NCBI RefSeq assembly: GCF_000238315.3
Contig: NZ_CP011924.1
Coordinates: 3,256,001-3,320,000 of the forward strand
Reading direction: 5' to 3'
From: Pseudoalteromonas piscicida
Lineage (GTDB): Bacteria; Pseudomonadota; Gammaproteobacteria; Enterobacterales; Alteromonadaceae
Length of the DNA: 64,000 nucleotides
Part shown: in pieces, positions 48,008 through 60,379 of the stretch
Numbering within the stretch: the stretch's first letter is position 1
How the letters are laid out: every line of letters starts with the position of its first letter
The notes under the pieces: model-generated
The model's input: the letters and a program-made list of their open reading frames with translations, nothing else
Told to the model about the DNA's origin: nothing
Databases searched by the model: none
Made by a program: the position numbers and the translations under genes

Positions 48008-49459
48008 ATGCAATTTCGTACCATAATAAAAATACTCGGGCAGTTAGTCGCTCTATTTAGTATCACTATGGTGCCACCAGCCATTGTATCTTTGATATAC
48101 AAAGATGGTGGTGGTGTACCTTTTGTTTTAGCTTTCATTTTTAGTGTGCTAATGGGTCTGTTTGCGTACTACCCAAACCGCAAGGAAAACGGCGATCTTA
48201 AAGCCAGAGAAGGCTTCTTAATCGTTGTCTTATTCTGGTTGGTACTGGGGTCGTTTGCGTCATTGCCGCTTATTTTCTTAGATAAACCGAATCTATCTCT
48301 AGCAGATGCCGTGTTTGAAGCTTTTTCTGGGCTGACAACTACAGGGGCTACGGTCTTGACGGGCATAGAACATTTACCTAAAGCGGTATTATTTTATCGC
48401 CAGCAGTTGCAGTGGCTTGGTGGTATGGGGATCATCGTATTGGCCGTAGCCGTTCTTCCTATGCTTGGGGTTGGTGGCATGCAGTTATATCGTGCCGAAA
48501 CACCCGGTCCAGTTAAAGACTCAAAAATGACACCGCGTATTGCCGATACCGCCAAGCACCTTTGGTATATCTATGTATCTCTAACGGCGGCTTGTACGCT
48601 GGCTTACTGGATAGCAGGAATGAATTGGTTTGATGCTATCTGTCATGCGTTTGCCACGATAGCCATCGGCGGCTTCTCAACCTATGATGCTTCTATGGGT
48701 TACTTCGATAATCCATTTATTAATGTTATTTGTGTCGTCTTCTTGTTGATTGCTGCCATTAACTTCTCGCTACATTATGCTGCGGTATCGAGTCGCAATA
48801 TTAAAGCCTATTTGCGAGATCCTGAGTTTAAAGTCTTTCTGTTTATCCAGTTAGCGTTGGTGGTGATTTGTTTTGCGGTATTGTCGTCAAACAATGTCTA
48901 TGAAACGGGTGATGAGACCTTAGATCAAGCGATGTTTCAGGCTGTGTCAATTAGTACTACCGCGGGCTTTGCGACCGATAGCTTCTCAACCTGGCCGCTG
49001 TTTTTACCTATTCTCTTGATTTTCTCCAGCTTCATTGGAGGCTGTGCTGGCTCTACGGGTGGTGGTATGAAGGTTGTACGTGTCTTCTTGCTCTATTTAC
49101 AGGGGATCCGTGAGCTTAATCGTTTAGTGCATCCGCGTGCTATATACTCGATAAAATTGGGTCGAAAGGCACTACCAGATAAAGTGGTTGAGGCTGTATG
49201 GGGGTTCTTCTCGGCTTATGCACTGGTGTTTGTGATTATTATGATTGCATTGCTGGGGACGGGACTCGATAACATTACTGCATTTTCAGCAACTGCGGCT
49301 TGTCTAAACAATTTGGGACCAGGGTTGGGAGACGTTGCGGCGCATTATGGTGATATTAGTGATACCGCAAAGTGGATCCTTACGCTTGCAATGGTCTTTG
49401 GTCGCTTAGAGATCTTCACACTGTTAGTCTTATTTACTCCTACCTTCTGGCGTGGGTAA
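48008..49459 (+). CDS. trkH: Trk system potassium uptake protein TrkH
   Basis: A 483-residue potassium transporter with about ten membrane helices in four repeated pore units. The first selectivity loop is in SGLTTTGATVLTGI (about 108-121). Another is STTAGFATDSFS, and the loop GGCAGSTGGGMKVVR occurs in the third/fourth repeat. It works with the cytoplasmic gate TrkA, whose gene is about 1.5 kb away in the opposite orientation. The Trk genes are separated here by two unrelated genes. Confidence 0.95.
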   Translation: MQFRTIIKILGQLVALFSITMVPPAIVSLIYKDGGGVPFVLAFIFSVLMGLFAYYPNRKENGDLKAREGFLIVVLFWLVLGSFASLPLIFLDKPNLSLADAVFEAFSGLTTTGATVLTGIEHLPKAVLFYRQQLQWLGGMGIIVLAVAVLPMLGVGGMQLYRAETPGPVKDSKMTPRIADTAKHLWYIYVSLTAACTLAYWIAGMNWFDAICHAFATIAIGGFSTYDASMGYFDNPFINVICVVFLLIAAINFSLHYAAVSSRNIKAYLRDPEFKVFLFIQLALVVICFAVLSSNNVYETGDETLDQAMFQAVSISTTAGFATDSFSTWPLFLPILLIFSSFIGGCAGSTGGGMKVVRVFLLYLQGIRELNRLVHPRAIYSIKLGRKALPDKVVEAVWGFFSAYALVFVIIMIALLGTGLDNITAFSATAACLNNLGPGLGDVAAHYGDISDTAKWILTLAMVFGRLEIFTLLVLFTPTFWRG

Positions 49460-49472
49460 CTGTGCTTAAGTA

Positions 49473-49497
49473 GTGGGCTCTTTTGCTGAGAGCCTAC
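49473..49497 (+). terminator. Hairpin after trkH, possible terminator
   Basis: A nine-base stem GTGGGCTCT/AGAGCCTAC (one wobble) with a seven-base loop, 13 bases after the trkH stop. No T-run follows. Confidence 0.4.
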
Positions 49498-49659
49498 AAC
49501 TGACAGTGTCATTACCTCGTTTCTGCCACTCTAGTGACAAGTTGTCATCTTATTTTTGAACTTCGCAAAGAAAAAGTTAATAAAAATTTCAAAAACTCGG
49601 ATTTTCGGGGTTTTCAAGTGTCAGTATTTTTACAACGATTTAACTTGGAGGCGACGATA

Positions 49660-50151
49660 TTGCTTGCCACACGCTTTTCAGATAAAGGATTTAAAGTGAT
49701 AAAGGGATTTGCTGCTAGCCATGAGCAGGGTTTAGGTATGCAGCTTATAGAACGAAGCGTAATACAGTTGAATAGCTTAATCGATGAAGTCGGTTACTTG
49801 CAGCTTAATCAGCTTACATTAGGTCGTGCCCAGAGTTATGACTTATTTCATCAAGTTGGCTGTGAGAGCGGTGCGCGTTTCGTTGTTCAAGTGATCTCAG
49901 AAAATGAGCTCTGGCAAAAGCGCCAGATACCAGCAATTGTCGATGATTTTGAGACTGAGGGAGTGGGCTGTTTATTCAAGCGTGATGTCTCGGGTATATT
50001 ATTTGTTGCTAAGCGCAATAGCGAACCTATGATGTTGTTTATTGAAGCTGAAGAGCTCGCATTGCCACAAAGTTCACTCGAAGTACAAAGCAGAATGATG
50101 ACCCTAAGAGATGGCGCATTAATGCTAAAAAGCCACTTTTTAGTAAAGTAA
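49660..50151 (+). CDS. Uncharacterised protein between trkH and the PilZ gene
   Basis: About 163 residues from a TTG at 49660, which has a GGAGG ribosome site 8 bases upstream. The open frame extends to a GTG at 49534, but that region is Lys/Phe-rich and lacks a ribosome site, so the shorter form is preferred. There is no signal peptide or membrane helix, and no cysteine-rich or catalytic motif. It begins LATRFSDKGFKVIKGFAAS. I do not recognise a family. It lies about 130 bases before the PilZ gene on the same strand and may share its control. Confidence 0.6.
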   Translation: MLATRFSDKGFKVIKGFAASHEQGLGMQLIERSVIQLNSLIDEVGYLQLNQLTLGRAQSYDLFHQVGCESGARFVVQVISENELWQKRQIPAIVDDFETEGVGCLFKRDVSGILFVAKRNSEPMMLFIEAEELALPQSSLEVQSRMMTLRDGALMLKSHFLVK

Positions 50152-50279
50152 TTGACCCCTTTTTAGGTATTGTTGGTAGTCGAAGAGTTGTAATTAATCT
50201 GAATTCAGTTTTAAATAGCCTTCCGCTAAAACTGCTACAATAAAAAAGTAGTAGAGTGAACTCAGGAAGGGTTGGATCC

Positions 50280-50963
50280 ATGTTAAAAACTCAGGAGGTT
50301 GGGCAGGATACTTTGCTCACCGCTATCAGCGCAGGAAGTATTGTTGACTTAGAAATTTGTTTACCGGCAAATAGCAAAAGAGTAAAAACAGAATACGTCG
50401 GTATGCTCCAAGGGGCGTTTTTAATTCTTAACCATCCCAACCCTAAGCGATTAGGCGCGGCGCTGGACTTTGTGATGGAAGGGACTTCGGTTATCGTCCG
50501 AGCTTTGCTCGAGAATGGCGATGGGCAAGTCATTGCATTCAAATCGCAAATAAAAGCGGTCTCAGTCCATCCCGCGCGGCTTATTTTTCTTTATTTACCC
50601 GAAAAAGTACAAACCTACAAACTCCGCTCGCAAAACCGTGTGCCAACCTTAATCCCCGCAAAATTTCACTGCCATGGCAGTAGAGATGTTGGGGTAATAA
50701 AAGACATTTCACTTGCTGGTTTACAGCTAGACTTAACGTCGATTGATGCCGAGCATATGGAAGAGGGGCTGAAATGTGAGGTTTTCATTGAAGGAAAAGA
50801 AGGGAATCAGATCACGCTAGAGGGCGATATTCGGCGCATAAAGAGCCATGATCAAATCGTCTCTTTAGGTATTCACTTAACCTCAGCTCCGGACATAATC
50901 CGTAGTGTATTAAAAGATTACCTAATCGATTTGTCTATTTTTCAAGATCAACAAGATACCTAG
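50280..50963 (+). CDS. PilZ-domain c-di-GMP-binding protein with YcgR-like N-terminus
   Basis: A 227-residue protein from ATG at 50280; the frame opens at a GTG at 50256 but the AGGAAGG ribosome site fits the ATG. The C-terminal PilZ domain has the c-di-GMP motif RSQNR (RxxxR, about residue 118-122) and DISLAGL (D/NxSxxG). The N-terminal half is the YcgR-type beta domain. Family members slow flagellar motors or control polysaccharide export. It is next to trkA, convergent, with 6 bases between stops. Confidence 0.88.
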   Translation: MLKTQEVGQDTLLTAISAGSIVDLEICLPANSKRVKTEYVGMLQGAFLILNHPNPKRLGAALDFVMEGTSVIVRALLENGDGQVIAFKSQIKAVSVHPARLIFLYLPEKVQTYKLRSQNRVPTLIPAKFHCHGSRDVGVIKDISLAGLQLDLTSIDAEHMEEGLKCEVFIEGKEGNQITLEGDIRRIKSHDQIVSLGIHLTSAPDIIRSVLKDYLIDLSIFQDQQDT

Positions 50964-50969
50964 GGCGCT

Positions 50970-52346
50970 TTAAACGAATAAAGCGCTTACTTGGAAGAGT
51001 TTTTCCACAACACCGATTTGTTTTTTGTCAATCAGGAACATGATCACATGGTCACCTGAGAGAATAATGGTATCGTCATGTGCGATCAGTACATCTTCAT
51101 CACGGACAATTGCACCGATAGTCGCGCCCGGTGGTAATTTAATATCTCGAATTGCACGACCGACAACTTTAGAAGTGTTTTCATCACCATGTGCGACAGC
51201 TTCAATGGCCTCTGCTGCACCTTTACGCAATGAATAAACGTTAACGATATCACCACGGCGAACATGGGTGAGTAGTGCTGAGATAGTCGCTTGCTGTGGT
51301 GAGATAGCAATATCAATGTCGCCACCTTGCACGAGATCGACGTAGGCACCACGTTGAATAAGCGCCATAGTCTTTTGTACACCCATACGTTTTGCAAGCA
51401 TCGCAGCCATAATGTTGGCTTCGTCGTCGTTCGTCACCGCGATGAACACGTCTACTTGTTCTATATGTTCTTCTGATAGCAGTTCTTGGTCTGAGGCATC
51501 GCCACAAAAAACCACCGTATTATCGAGCGTTTCAGACAATTGTGTGGCACGAGCTTGATTGCGTTCAATAAGTTTAACGCTATGGTTCTTGTCTAATGAG
51601 CTGGCCAGTCCCGCACCTATGTTACCGCCACCTGCAATCATAATTTTCTTGTAAGAGCGTTCGAGCTTTTGTAGCTCGTTCATGACCGCGCGAATATGCT
51701 TGGTTGCGGCGATAAAGAAGACTTCATCATCGGCTTCAATTATGGTGGTGCCGAGTGGTTTGATGGCTTTGCCTTGACGATAAATAGCGGCAACACGGGT
51801 ATCGACGTTTGGAATATGCTCTTTTAATGCAGAAAGTGCATAGCCAACGAGTAAACCGCCGTAATAAGCCTTAACCGCCACGAGTGACAGCATACCCTCG
51901 GCAAATTGCAGCACCTGCAAAGCGCCTGGATAATCTATTAGCCTGCGGATATATTGCGTTACAAGCTGCTCCGGTGCGATGTAATGGTCGACCGGTAGGT
52001 CGTCATTATGAAACAGCTTCTCTTTGTACTTTAAGTACTGCTCAGAGCGGATCCGCGCAATTTTGGTCGGCGTATTGAAAATACTATAGGCAACCTGACA
52101 CGCAATCATATTGACTTCATCTGAGCTGGTTACGGCGATTATCATGTCGGCGTCTTCAGCACCTGCTTGACGTAAGATCTCAGGGTGAGCACTGTGGCCA
52201 GTGACCCCCTGTAGATCGTATTTGTCTTGCAGCTCTCTTAAGCGCTCGCCATCGATGTCGACAACGGTAATTTCATTTTCTTCACCGACGAGGTTTTCTG
52301 CCAGTGTCCCGCCGACTTGGCCGGCGCCTAAGATGATGATTTTCAT
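50970..52346 (-). CDS. trkA: Trk system potassium uptake regulator TrkA
   Basis: A 458-residue cytoplasmic gating protein with two RCK_N/RCK_C halves. The nucleotide-binding loops [13 protein letters not shown] (about 7-19) and [13 protein letters not shown] (about 240-252) bind NAD(H) or ATP. It controls TrkH. The gene is the last of the minus-strand def-fmt-rsmB-trkA series, 21 bases after rsmB. Confidence 0.96.
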   Translation of the reverse strand: MKIIILGAGQVGGTLAENLVGEENEITVVDIDGERLRELQDKYDLQGVTGHSAHPEILRQAGAEDADMIIAVTSSDEVNMIACQVAYSIFNTPTKIARIRSEQYLKYKEKLFHNDDLPVDHYIAPEQLVTQYIRRLIDYPGALQVLQFAEGMLSLVAVKAYYGGLLVGYALSALKEHIPNVDTRVAAIYRQGKAIKPLGTTIIEADDEVFFIAATKHIRAVMNELQKLERSYKKIMIAGGGNIGAGLASSLDKNHSVKLIERNQARATQLSETLDNTVVFCGDASDQELLSEEHIEQVDVFIAVTNDDEANIMAAMLAKRMGVQKTMALIQRGAYVDLVQGGDIDIAISPQQATISALLTHVRRGDIVNVYSLRKGAAEAIEAVAHGDENTSKVVGRAIRDIKLPPGATIGAIVRDEDVLIAHDDTIILSGDHVIMFLIDKKQIGVVEKLFQVSALFV

Positions 52347-52367
52347 ATTGGTTAGGTCGATTTTCTA

Positions 52368-53651
52368 TTATTGTTTTGTCAACTTTGCGTAGTAAAACCC
52401 ATCGCTCAATCCGGGTAATAGCTGCAAGCCTGGTTGTGTTTGTGTGTCTGCATCATGCAAAGGTATAAGCGTCGCATCAGGGGTCACAGAAAGAAAGCGT
52501 GCGATCTGTTGCTGGTTCTCTTGCGGCAGTACCGAGCAGGTAGCATAAACTAGTGTGCCACCGGGCTTAAGCAATGGCCAGATTTTATCAATAATTTGTG
52601 CCTGTAACGTCACCAAGTTATCAATATCAGAAGCGCGTCTTAGCCATTTGATGTCAGGGTGTCTTCTAATAACGCCAGTTGCAGAGCAAGGTACATCCAA
52701 TAAGATGCGATCATATTGCTCGCCATCCCACCATGCTTCGGGGTCACTTGCATCGCCCTCAAGGCATTTGGCCGACAATCCGATACGCTCAAGGTTTTGC
52801 TCTACGCGTTGCAAGCGATCACTATCAGCGTCAATTGCAGTCACTTTGGCGTCTGCTAACTCCAAAATATGGCAAGTCTTACCGCCTGGGGCGGCACAAG
52901 CATCAAGGATATTTTCACCTGCTTGTGGTGCTAATAATCTCGCTGCTTTTTGGGCGGCTGCATCCTGCACTGAGCAAGCGCCAGCGGCAAATTGTGGTAG
53001 CGCATAAACGTCAATCGGGCTATCAAGCAAGATCCCGTCCGGGTATTCGCTATGAAGCTGATAGGCTACCCCTTCTTGGTCTAGCAGAGCTGCGTAATCG
53101 GCAGTAGAGAATTGCGATTGGTTTACGCGCAGCCACATTGGTGCTTGTTGTTGATTCGCTTCTAAAATAGCTTGCCATTGAGTTGGGTAAGCCGCTTTTA
53201 GTTGATTGATAAACCAGCCCGGGTGGTTGTATAAACAAGCTGGGATTTCGGCTGCACTGGTTTCTAGTTCGACCTGATGACGTTGGAAGCTGCGTAAAAT
53301 TGCGTTAACTAAGCCTTTCATGCCAGGAGCTCTTAGTGGCGTGAGTGCGTTTACAGTTTCGGCTACTGCAGCATGAGCTGGTACGCGCATATGTTGTAGT
53401 TGGTAAATACCCACATATAGCAAAAACTGGAAAACACGGCGCTTACCTTTAAGCGGTTGCTCAAGTAACTGCTGGCAATAGTGTTCAAGTGAAGGCAAAT
53501 ATCTTAATACGCCGTAGCAAATTTGCTGTAGCAAGGCTTTGTCTTTACCGTCTAACTGGCTGGTGGCAAGTGGTAGTTGAGCACTTAACGACGCGCCTTT
53601 ATCGACGACTTGAAATAGGGTTTGGGCAGCGAGTGCGCGTACATTACTCAC
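52368..53651 (-). CDS. rsmB: 16S rRNA (cytosine-C5) methyltransferase RsmB
   Basis: A 427-residue enzyme that methylates C967 of 16S rRNA. The N-terminal NusB-like domain is followed by the SAM-binding [16 protein letters not shown] motif. The two catalytic cysteines are in LDVPCSATG and [11 protein letters not shown]. It starts with GTG and overlaps fmt by four bases (GTGA), indicating coupling. Confidence 0.95.
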   Translation of the reverse strand: MSNVRALAAQTLFQVVDKGASLSAQLPLATSQLDGKDKALLQQICYGVLRYLPSLEHYCQQLLEQPLKGKRRVFQFLLYVGIYQLQHMRVPAHAAVAETVNALTPLRAPGMKGLVNAILRSFQRHQVELETSAAEIPACLYNHPGWFINQLKAAYPTQWQAILEANQQQAPMWLRVNQSQFSTADYAALLDQEGVAYQLHSEYPDGILLDSPIDVYALPQFAAGACSVQDAAAQKAARLLAPQAGENILDACAAPGGKTCHILELADAKVTAIDADSDRLQRVEQNLERIGLSAKCLEGDASDPEAWWDGEQYDRILLDVPCSATGVIRRHPDIKWLRRASDIDNLVTLQAQIIDKIWPLLKPGGTLVYATCSVLPQENQQQIARFLSVTPDATLIPLHDADTQTQPGLQLLPGLSDGFYYAKLTKQ

Positions 53652-54595
53652 GCGTCACCAACCTTAGCACCAATTGCTACCCAGTCGGCTCGACCATTCA
53701 AAAAGTCTTGTGCAGACATGGGCTTTTTACCTTGTGGTTGCAAGGTGTGAATTTCCAATGCCTGTGTGCCACAGGCAATTACGATACCGTGTTTGTCTGC
53801 ACGTAGCACATGACCTGCATCACCTTGCTCATCTATTACCTTCGCTTGCCAAATCTTGACGCTGTTACCTGCCATATTGGTAAAGCAAACCGGCCATGGA
53901 TTAAATGCGCGGATGTTACGTTCAATTTGCGCAGCTTCCATCTGCCAGTCAATGTCGGCTTCTTCTTTGCTTAGCTTCTTAGCATAATTCGCTAGTGTAT
54001 CGTCTTGCTTTTCTGGCGTGATCTCGCCCGCAGATAAGCGTGCTAGTGTATCAATAAGCGCGTCAGGGCCAAGTTCAGCAAGTTTGTTGTAGAGATCTGC
54101 ACTGGTATCAGTAGCTGTAATAGGACTGCGAGCGATGTGCAACATATCACCGGTATCTAGGCCCTCGTCCATTTGCATGATCGTTACGCCAGTTTCATTG
54201 TCGCCAGCCCAAATAGCACGCTGAATAGGCGCTGCGCCTCGCCATCGCGGTAAAATTGAGCCATGAACATTCAGGCACCCGAGTCGAGGAGTATCTAAAA
54301 TAGCTTTTGGTAATAATACCCCGTAGGCAACAACAACCATGACATCGGCGCCAAGCGCAGCTAGTTCTGCCTGTGCTTCCGGTGTTTTTAATGATTGCGG
54401 TTGTAGCACTGGCAGGTTGTGTTCTTGTGCTAGCACTTTTACTTCACATGCTTTGAGCTTTTTACCACGTCCAGCTGGGCGGTCGGGCGGGCAGTACACT
54501 GCCACGACGTCATGTTGTGATTGAATAAGTGCGTCAAGGTGGCGCGCTGCAAAGTCAGGCGTGCCTGCGAAAACGATACGCAAAGGATTACTCAC
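53648..54595 (-). CDS. fmt: Methionyl-tRNA formyltransferase
   Basis: A 315-residue enzyme that formylates initiator Met-tRNA with 10-formyltetrahydrofolate. The N-terminal [15 protein letters not shown] and the catalytic [18 protein letters not shown] region (with Asn-His-Asp equivalents) are clear. The C-terminal OB domain binds tRNA. It lies between def and rsmB. Confidence 0.97.
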   Translation of the reverse strand: MSNPLRIVFAGTPDFAARHLDALIQSQHDVVAVYCPPDRPAGRGKKLKACEVKVLAQEHNLPVLQPQSLKTPEAQAELAALGADVMVVVAYGVLLPKAILDTPRLGCLNVHGSILPRWRGAAPIQRAIWAGDNETGVTIMQMDEGLDTGDMLHIARSPITATDTSADLYNKLAELGPDALIDTLARLSAGEITPEKQDDTLANYAKKLSKEEADIDWQMEAAQIERNIRAFNPWPVCFTNMAGNSVKIWQAKVIDEQGDAGHVLRADKHGIVIACGTQALEIHTLQPQGKKPMSAQDFLNGRADWVAIGAKVGDA

Positions 54596-54628
54596 GAAAT
54601 ACCCTAAAGTCAGTTAGTTGGAGGTTGG

Positions 54629-55141
54629 TTAAGCTTGCTTCGCAGCGAGCTTAGCTTCTTTTTCGAGCTTCTTACGAATACGATCACGCTTTAGTGGTGA
54701 TAGGTAATCGATAAATAGCTTACCAACTAAATGGTCTAATTCGTGTTGAATACAAACGGCAAGCAGACCATCTGCGTCTAATTCATACGTTTCACCATGT
54801 TCGTTTGTTGCCTTTACCGTGACGGTTTCAGCACGATCTACTTTTGCGTATGAATATGGCACTGACAAGCAGCCTTCTTCACTCACAGTAGAGCCATCGC
54901 GTTTGGTTATTTCTGGGTTGATTAATACGCGCGGTTCGTCGCGCTCTTCAGAAACGTCAATAACGACGATTCGCTGATGAATATCCACTTGCGTAGCCGC
55001 AAGGCCGATACCATTTTCATCGTACATAGTTTCCAGCATGTCTTTAACTATTTGACGTACTTCGTCATTAACCTCTGCTACAGGCTGTGCGACAGTGCGT
55101 AAACGCTCATCTGGGAACTTTAAAACTTCTAATATGGCCAT
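54629..55141 (-). CDS. def: Peptide deformylase
   Basis: A 170-residue metalloenzyme that removes the formyl group of new proteins. The three family motifs are present: [18 protein letters not shown] (metal Cys) and QHELDHLVG (two metal His and catalytic Glu). It is first in the def-fmt-rsmB-trkA series and divergent from lysM. Confidence 0.97.
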   Translation of the reverse strand: MAILEVLKFPDERLRTVAQPVAEVNDEVRQIVKDMLETMYDENGIGLAATQVDIHQRIVVIDVSEERDEPRVLINPEITKRDGSTVSEEGCLSVPYSYAKVDRAETVTVKATNEHGETYELDADGLLAVCIQHELDHLVGKLFIDYLSPLKRDRIRKKLEKEAKLAAKQA

Positions 55142-55268
55142 GATTACCCTAAATCAATTTATCGTGTAAGCTGTTGTAAGCTAGTGTATGGTCTTATTTT
55201 AGCCATTCAAGTTCCCCTTTAACAGGTTTTGGTGGATAATAACCAAAAATAACCACAAGGAAGCCATC

Positions 55269-56408
55269 ATGAAATATCCGATTGCTGCATTAATACTCGC
55301 TGGCTGCTCAGTTTTCTCTGTGAAAGCGGACACTTTGTCTGTAAAAGCAGATGCGCCGCAGCGTTATGTGGTGAAAAAAGGCGATACCTTGTGGGATATT
55401 TCAAAAATGTACTTACGTTCTCCATGGAAGTGGAAGCAATTGTGGCAGTGGAACCCTAGTATTCAAAACCCAGATCTGATTTATCCAGGAGACAGTCTTA
55501 AACTACTCTACGATGAAAATGGTAATCCGATGCTGGTGTTAGACAAAGGTGTGAAGAAACTGTCGCCGCATACGCGTATTGTTAACCAAAAAGCGGCTGC
55601 CATTCCTACGTTACCACTCCCTATCATGGAACCTTTTTTGCGTTTTGAGCAAGCGCTTTCTGAGTCGGAATTTTCTGATAGTCCAATTGTACTGGGAGCC
55701 AATCGCAATATTAAAAATGCGACTCCGGGTCATCTCTTGTACGTTAAAGCTGATTTAGTCAAAGGCGGGCACTATGCCATCTATCGTCGTGGTGAAACCT
55801 ACCGTACCTTAGACAACCAACAACTGCTTGGCTTGGAAGCCGTGTTAGTTGGTTCAGGCCATGTGGTTGAGCAGGGAGATATCGTGGCGGGGCGTCCAGC
55901 AAAGCTACAGTTAGAAGTTGCCAAACAAGAGGTTAGGGCCGGGGATATTGTGCTACCCATATCTACAGGACAAAGTTTTCCGGCACAGTTTTCTATGTCT
56001 CGCCCTGAGCAACAAACTTCGGGCCGTATTATTGCGAGCGATAATAAGCTCAGAGAGTTTAGCACCATGAGTGTAGTGGTGTTGGATGTGGGCAGTAAAG
56101 CGCAGCTAAAAGAGGGACATGTCCTTGATATCGTAAGGCAATCGCCTACAGTTATAGAAAGCCAACACGGTCCGCGCTATATTGAAGATGCATCAAGACT
56201 CGACAAACTGATCACCGAAATGGGATCTTGGTTTGGTGAGGAAAACGATGACGATAGCGTAGTATGGCATATGCCAAAGGAAAAAGTCGGTGAGCTGATG
56301 GTCTTTAAAGTGTACGAAGACTTAAGCTACGCTATGGTTGTTGAAACTTCGGAGCCGATCCGCGTTGGTGATCATGTACAAGCATTCAAGGAAACTGCCA
56401 GTAATTAA
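55269..56408 (+). CDS. LysM peptidoglycan-binding protein
   Basis: A 379-residue secreted protein. A signal peptide is at about 1-20. One LysM domain lies at about 32-80: YVVKKGDTLWDISKMYL, then WKQLWQWNPSIQNPDLIYPGD. The remaining ~300 residues are a beta-rich uncharacterised region. It binds peptidoglycan. It sits divergent from def and upstream of dprA, a common gammaproteobacterial order (def-lysM-dprA). Confidence 0.9.
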   Translation: MKYPIAALILAGCSVFSVKADTLSVKADAPQRYVVKKGDTLWDISKMYLRSPWKWKQLWQWNPSIQNPDLIYPGDSLKLLYDENGNPMLVLDKGVKKLSPHTRIVNQKAAAIPTLPLPIMEPFLRFEQALSESEFSDSPIVLGANRNIKNATPGHLLYVKADLVKGGHYAIYRRGETYRTLDNQQLLGLEAVLVGSGHVVEQGDIVAGRPAKLQLEVAKQEVRAGDIVLPISTGQSFPAQFSMSRPEQQTSGRIIASDNKLREFSTMSVVVLDVGSKAQLKEGHVLDIVRQSPTVIESQHGPRYIEDASRLDKLITEMGSWFGEENDDDSVVWHMPKEKVGELMVFKVYEDLSYAMVVETSEPIRVGDHVQAFKETASN

Positions 56409-56456
56409 GTGGTAGAATTTCTCCTTGAGTGAAGTCAGTAAACTCAAGGAGAGAGT

Positions 56457-57539
56457 ATGAAACAAGCTAAACTAGCTCAAGCTTTGGCATTAACCCTGTG
56501 CCAAGGGCTGGGTATCAAAACCATCACCGCATTACTTAATCAAGTCCCCCTTGCGCAATTATTCACATTAAACCAAGATGAGCTTTGTAAGCTTGGGCTG
56601 CAAGAAAATGTTGCTGCTAACTTAGCGTGCACAGATTGGTCTCGTATCGAGCACATACTGGCTTATTGTCAACGTCAGCAAATTCATGCTGTATCTTTGT
56701 TTTCTCCTGAATATCCCGAGCAACTAAAAGAGATCTGTAATCCTCCCTTAGTACTATTTTGCAGAGGGAATATTGCGTTATTAAAACAACCACAAATTGC
56801 GATTGTTGGTAGTCGCAGTTCAACGAGAACTGGGCTTGGGCTTGCACATGAATTTGCACAGGGCTTAAGTCGCTCAGGGTTGGTGGTGACGTCGGGTATG
56901 GCAAGAGGAATTGATGGCGCAGCGCACCAAGGTGCACTTGATGTTCAAGGAGAAACCATTGCCGTGCTAGGGACAGGTGTTGATGTTGTTTACCCCAAAC
57001 GCCATCAACGGCTTTATGAAGATATCGTGCAGCATGGTTTGGTGGTGAGTGAATTCTTACCAAACACTCAGGCAAATAGTAATCATTTTCCGCGGCGCAA
57101 TCGCATAATCTCGGGTTTATCTTTGGGTGTTTTGTTGGTTGAAGCCGAAGTAAAAAGTGGCTCGCTGATCACCGCACGCTATGCATTGGAGCAAAATAAA
57201 GAAGTGTTTGCGATCCCTGGCTCAATTAAAAATCGATTAAGTAGCGGTTGTCATTACCTGATCAAGCAAGGGGCAAAACTCACCGAAAATATTGAGGATA
57301 TTTTGGAAGAAGTGAGCTTTTTTTGTGAAAACAGTCTATATAGTATAGAAATAGGGGAGCAAAAAGAGGAGCAATGTCCCGTATTAGAAAACCTTGGCTT
57401 TGAGGTGACGTCAGTTGACACTTTAACGCAAAGGACCCAGTGGCCAGTAGAGCAGGTGATTGCCAGACTATTGGATCTAGAACTCGAAGATAAAGTAGAG
57501 CGTGTACTCGACGGCTACATAAAACTCGCGAGGGGTTAA
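56457..57539 (+). CDS. dprA: DNA processing protein DprA (Smf)
   Basis: A 360-residue single-stranded DNA-binding protein that loads RecA in natural transformation. The Rossmann core has [15 protein letters not shown] (about 106-120), [16 protein letters not shown] and the [19 protein letters not shown] region. C-terminal winged helix begins near residue 300. An AGGAGAGAG ribosome site lies just before the ATG. It is followed by smg at 4 bases. Confidence 0.95.
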   Translation: MKQAKLAQALALTLCQGLGIKTITALLNQVPLAQLFTLNQDELCKLGLQENVAANLACTDWSRIEHILAYCQRQQIHAVSLFSPEYPEQLKEICNPPLVLFCRGNIALLKQPQIAIVGSRSSTRTGLGLAHEFAQGLSRSGLVVTSGMARGIDGAAHQGALDVQGETIAVLGTGVDVVYPKRHQRLYEDIVQHGLVVSEFLPNTQANSNHFPRRNRIISGLSLGVLLVEAEVKSGSLITARYALEQNKEVFAIPGSIKNRLSSGCHYLIKQGAKLTENIEDILEEVSFFCENSLYSIEIGEQKEEQCPVLENLGFEVTSVDTLTQRTQWPVEQVIARLLDLELEDKVERVLDGYIKLARG

Positions 57540-57543
57540 GAAG

Positions 57544-58017
57544 ATGTTTGATATTTTAATGTATTTATTTGAGAACTATATTCACAGTGAGGCAGAAATC
57601 TTTGTCGAACAAAACGAACTCACCGATGAACTCCTTCGCGCCGGCTTTAATCAAGGCGAAATATACAAAGCGCTTGATTGGCTTGAGCAACTTGCAGATT
57701 TACAACACAGTGACGAAAACCCCTATTTAAATGCTAAACCGGACCATGCAACACGGATCTACACCGACAGCGAGTGCAATATGCTAGACGTTGAGAGCCG
57801 TGGTTTTTTAATGTTTGTGGAACAAGTCGGAGTGATTGACAGTACCACCAGAGAAATGGTGATGGATCGTTTATTCGCGTTGGATAAAACCTATATCAGC
57901 CTAGATGATTTAAAGTGGGTGATACTAATGGTGCTATTTAATGTGCCGGGTAAAGAACATGCTTATGCGCAGATGGAAGATCTGATTTTTACCGAGCCTG
58001 CATCTGTAGTTCATTAA
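57544..58017 (+). CDS. smg: Smg family protein (DUF494)
   Basis: A 157-residue protein of the Smg/DUF494 family. The opening [18 protein letters not shown] and [20 protein letters not shown] are typical. Its function is not established. It is in the dprA-smg pair with 4 bases between genes, and a terminator follows. Confidence 0.93.
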   Translation: MFDILMYLFENYIHSEAEIFVEQNELTDELLRAGFNQGEIYKALDWLEQLADLQHSDENPYLNAKPDHATRIYTDSECNMLDVESRGFLMFVEQVGVIDSTTREMVMDRLFALDKTYISLDDLKWVILMVLFNVPGKEHAYAQMEDLIFTEPASVVH

Positions 58018-58044
58018 CTCTGTTCTAGCATGACAAGTTTCCTT

Positions 58045-58082
58045 CGGTAAGTTGAGGTTTTGACCTCAGCTTACCGCCTTTT
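58045..58082 (+). terminator. Intrinsic terminator after smg
   Basis: A 14-base stem (CGGTAAGTTGAGGT with its complement, one G-T wobble) and TTTG loop, followed by CCTTTT. It lies 27 bases after the smg stop. Confidence 0.75.
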
Positions 58083-58214
58083 AAATAATGTTCCTGCTTA
58101 GTTGAAAACACTGATATCAAATACTTGCAAGGAGGAATTTCATCATTTCCTTGACCCTAAAAACGAGGCTATTATATTAGGCGCATACTTGCACAAGGGG
58201 GCGGTGGTAAAGCG

Positions 58215-58777
58215 ATGAGTAAAATAGACCATGCATTATTTAATGCAGACAAACATGCATTAGAAAAAGAGTATGAAGTATGCCCAGAATGTGGCTCTGA
58301 GCTGGTAATCAAAAACAGTAAAAATGGTCCATTTATTGGCTGCGCTAGCTACCCAACTTGTGATTATATTCGCCCACTCGCACACCATGATAGCCATGTA
58401 ATTAAAGTACTAGAAGATGTGGCTTGTCCTGAATGCGGCAAAGATTTAGTGATAAAAAATGGCCGCTATGGCATGTTTATTGGCTGTACGGGGTATCCTG
58501 ATTGCCACTATATTGGTCATGAAGATGCGCCACCCACAGCGGCGTTGCCAGCGTGTCCAAAATGCCAAAAAGGCAACCTAATTCAGCGTAAAAATAAGTT
58601 TGGTAAACACTTTTATAGTTGTGACACTTATCCAAGTTGTAAGTATACCTTGAACGCCAAGCCTGTAGAGCAGACCTGCCCTGAGTGTCATTGGCCCGTG
58701 CTGGTGGAGAAAACCCGAGCGGGTAAAGCTGTGCTACAATGCCCGCAGAAATCATGTCAAAAGATAGTGGAAATACC

Positions 58778-58781
<4 letters not shown>
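58215..58781 (+). CDS. yrdD: Topoisomerase I-like zinc-finger protein (YrdD)
   Basis: A 188-residue protein made almost wholly of four topoisomerase-type C4 zinc modules. CPECGSELVIKNSKNGPF at about 22-39, CPECGKDLVIKNGRYGMF at about 75-92, CPKCQKGNLIQRKNKFGKHF at about 115-134 and CPECHWPVLVE at about 155. It probably binds nucleic acid. It overlaps the tsaC start region. Confidence 0.9.
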
Positions 58782-60276
<1,495 letters not shown>

Positions 60277-60283
60277 TAGAGTA

Positions 60284-60304
60284 AAAAGGAGCCTCGGCTC
60301 CTTT
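60284..60304 (+). terminator. hemF terminator hairpin at the left IS junction
   Basis: The stem AAAGGAGCC-TC-GGCTCCTTT lies 8 bases past the hemF stop. It runs into the left end of the IS, which supplies the CCTTT. A matching copy of the core (AGCCTCGGCTCCTTT) occurs at 61910-61924 at the other junction. Confidence 0.7.
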
Positions 60305-60379
60305 CAGACTCTTGAAAAAGGGCTGGACACAGATCTAGCCCTTTGATCTAATAAGCGTAGTGAGTTTAGGGAGTTCACC

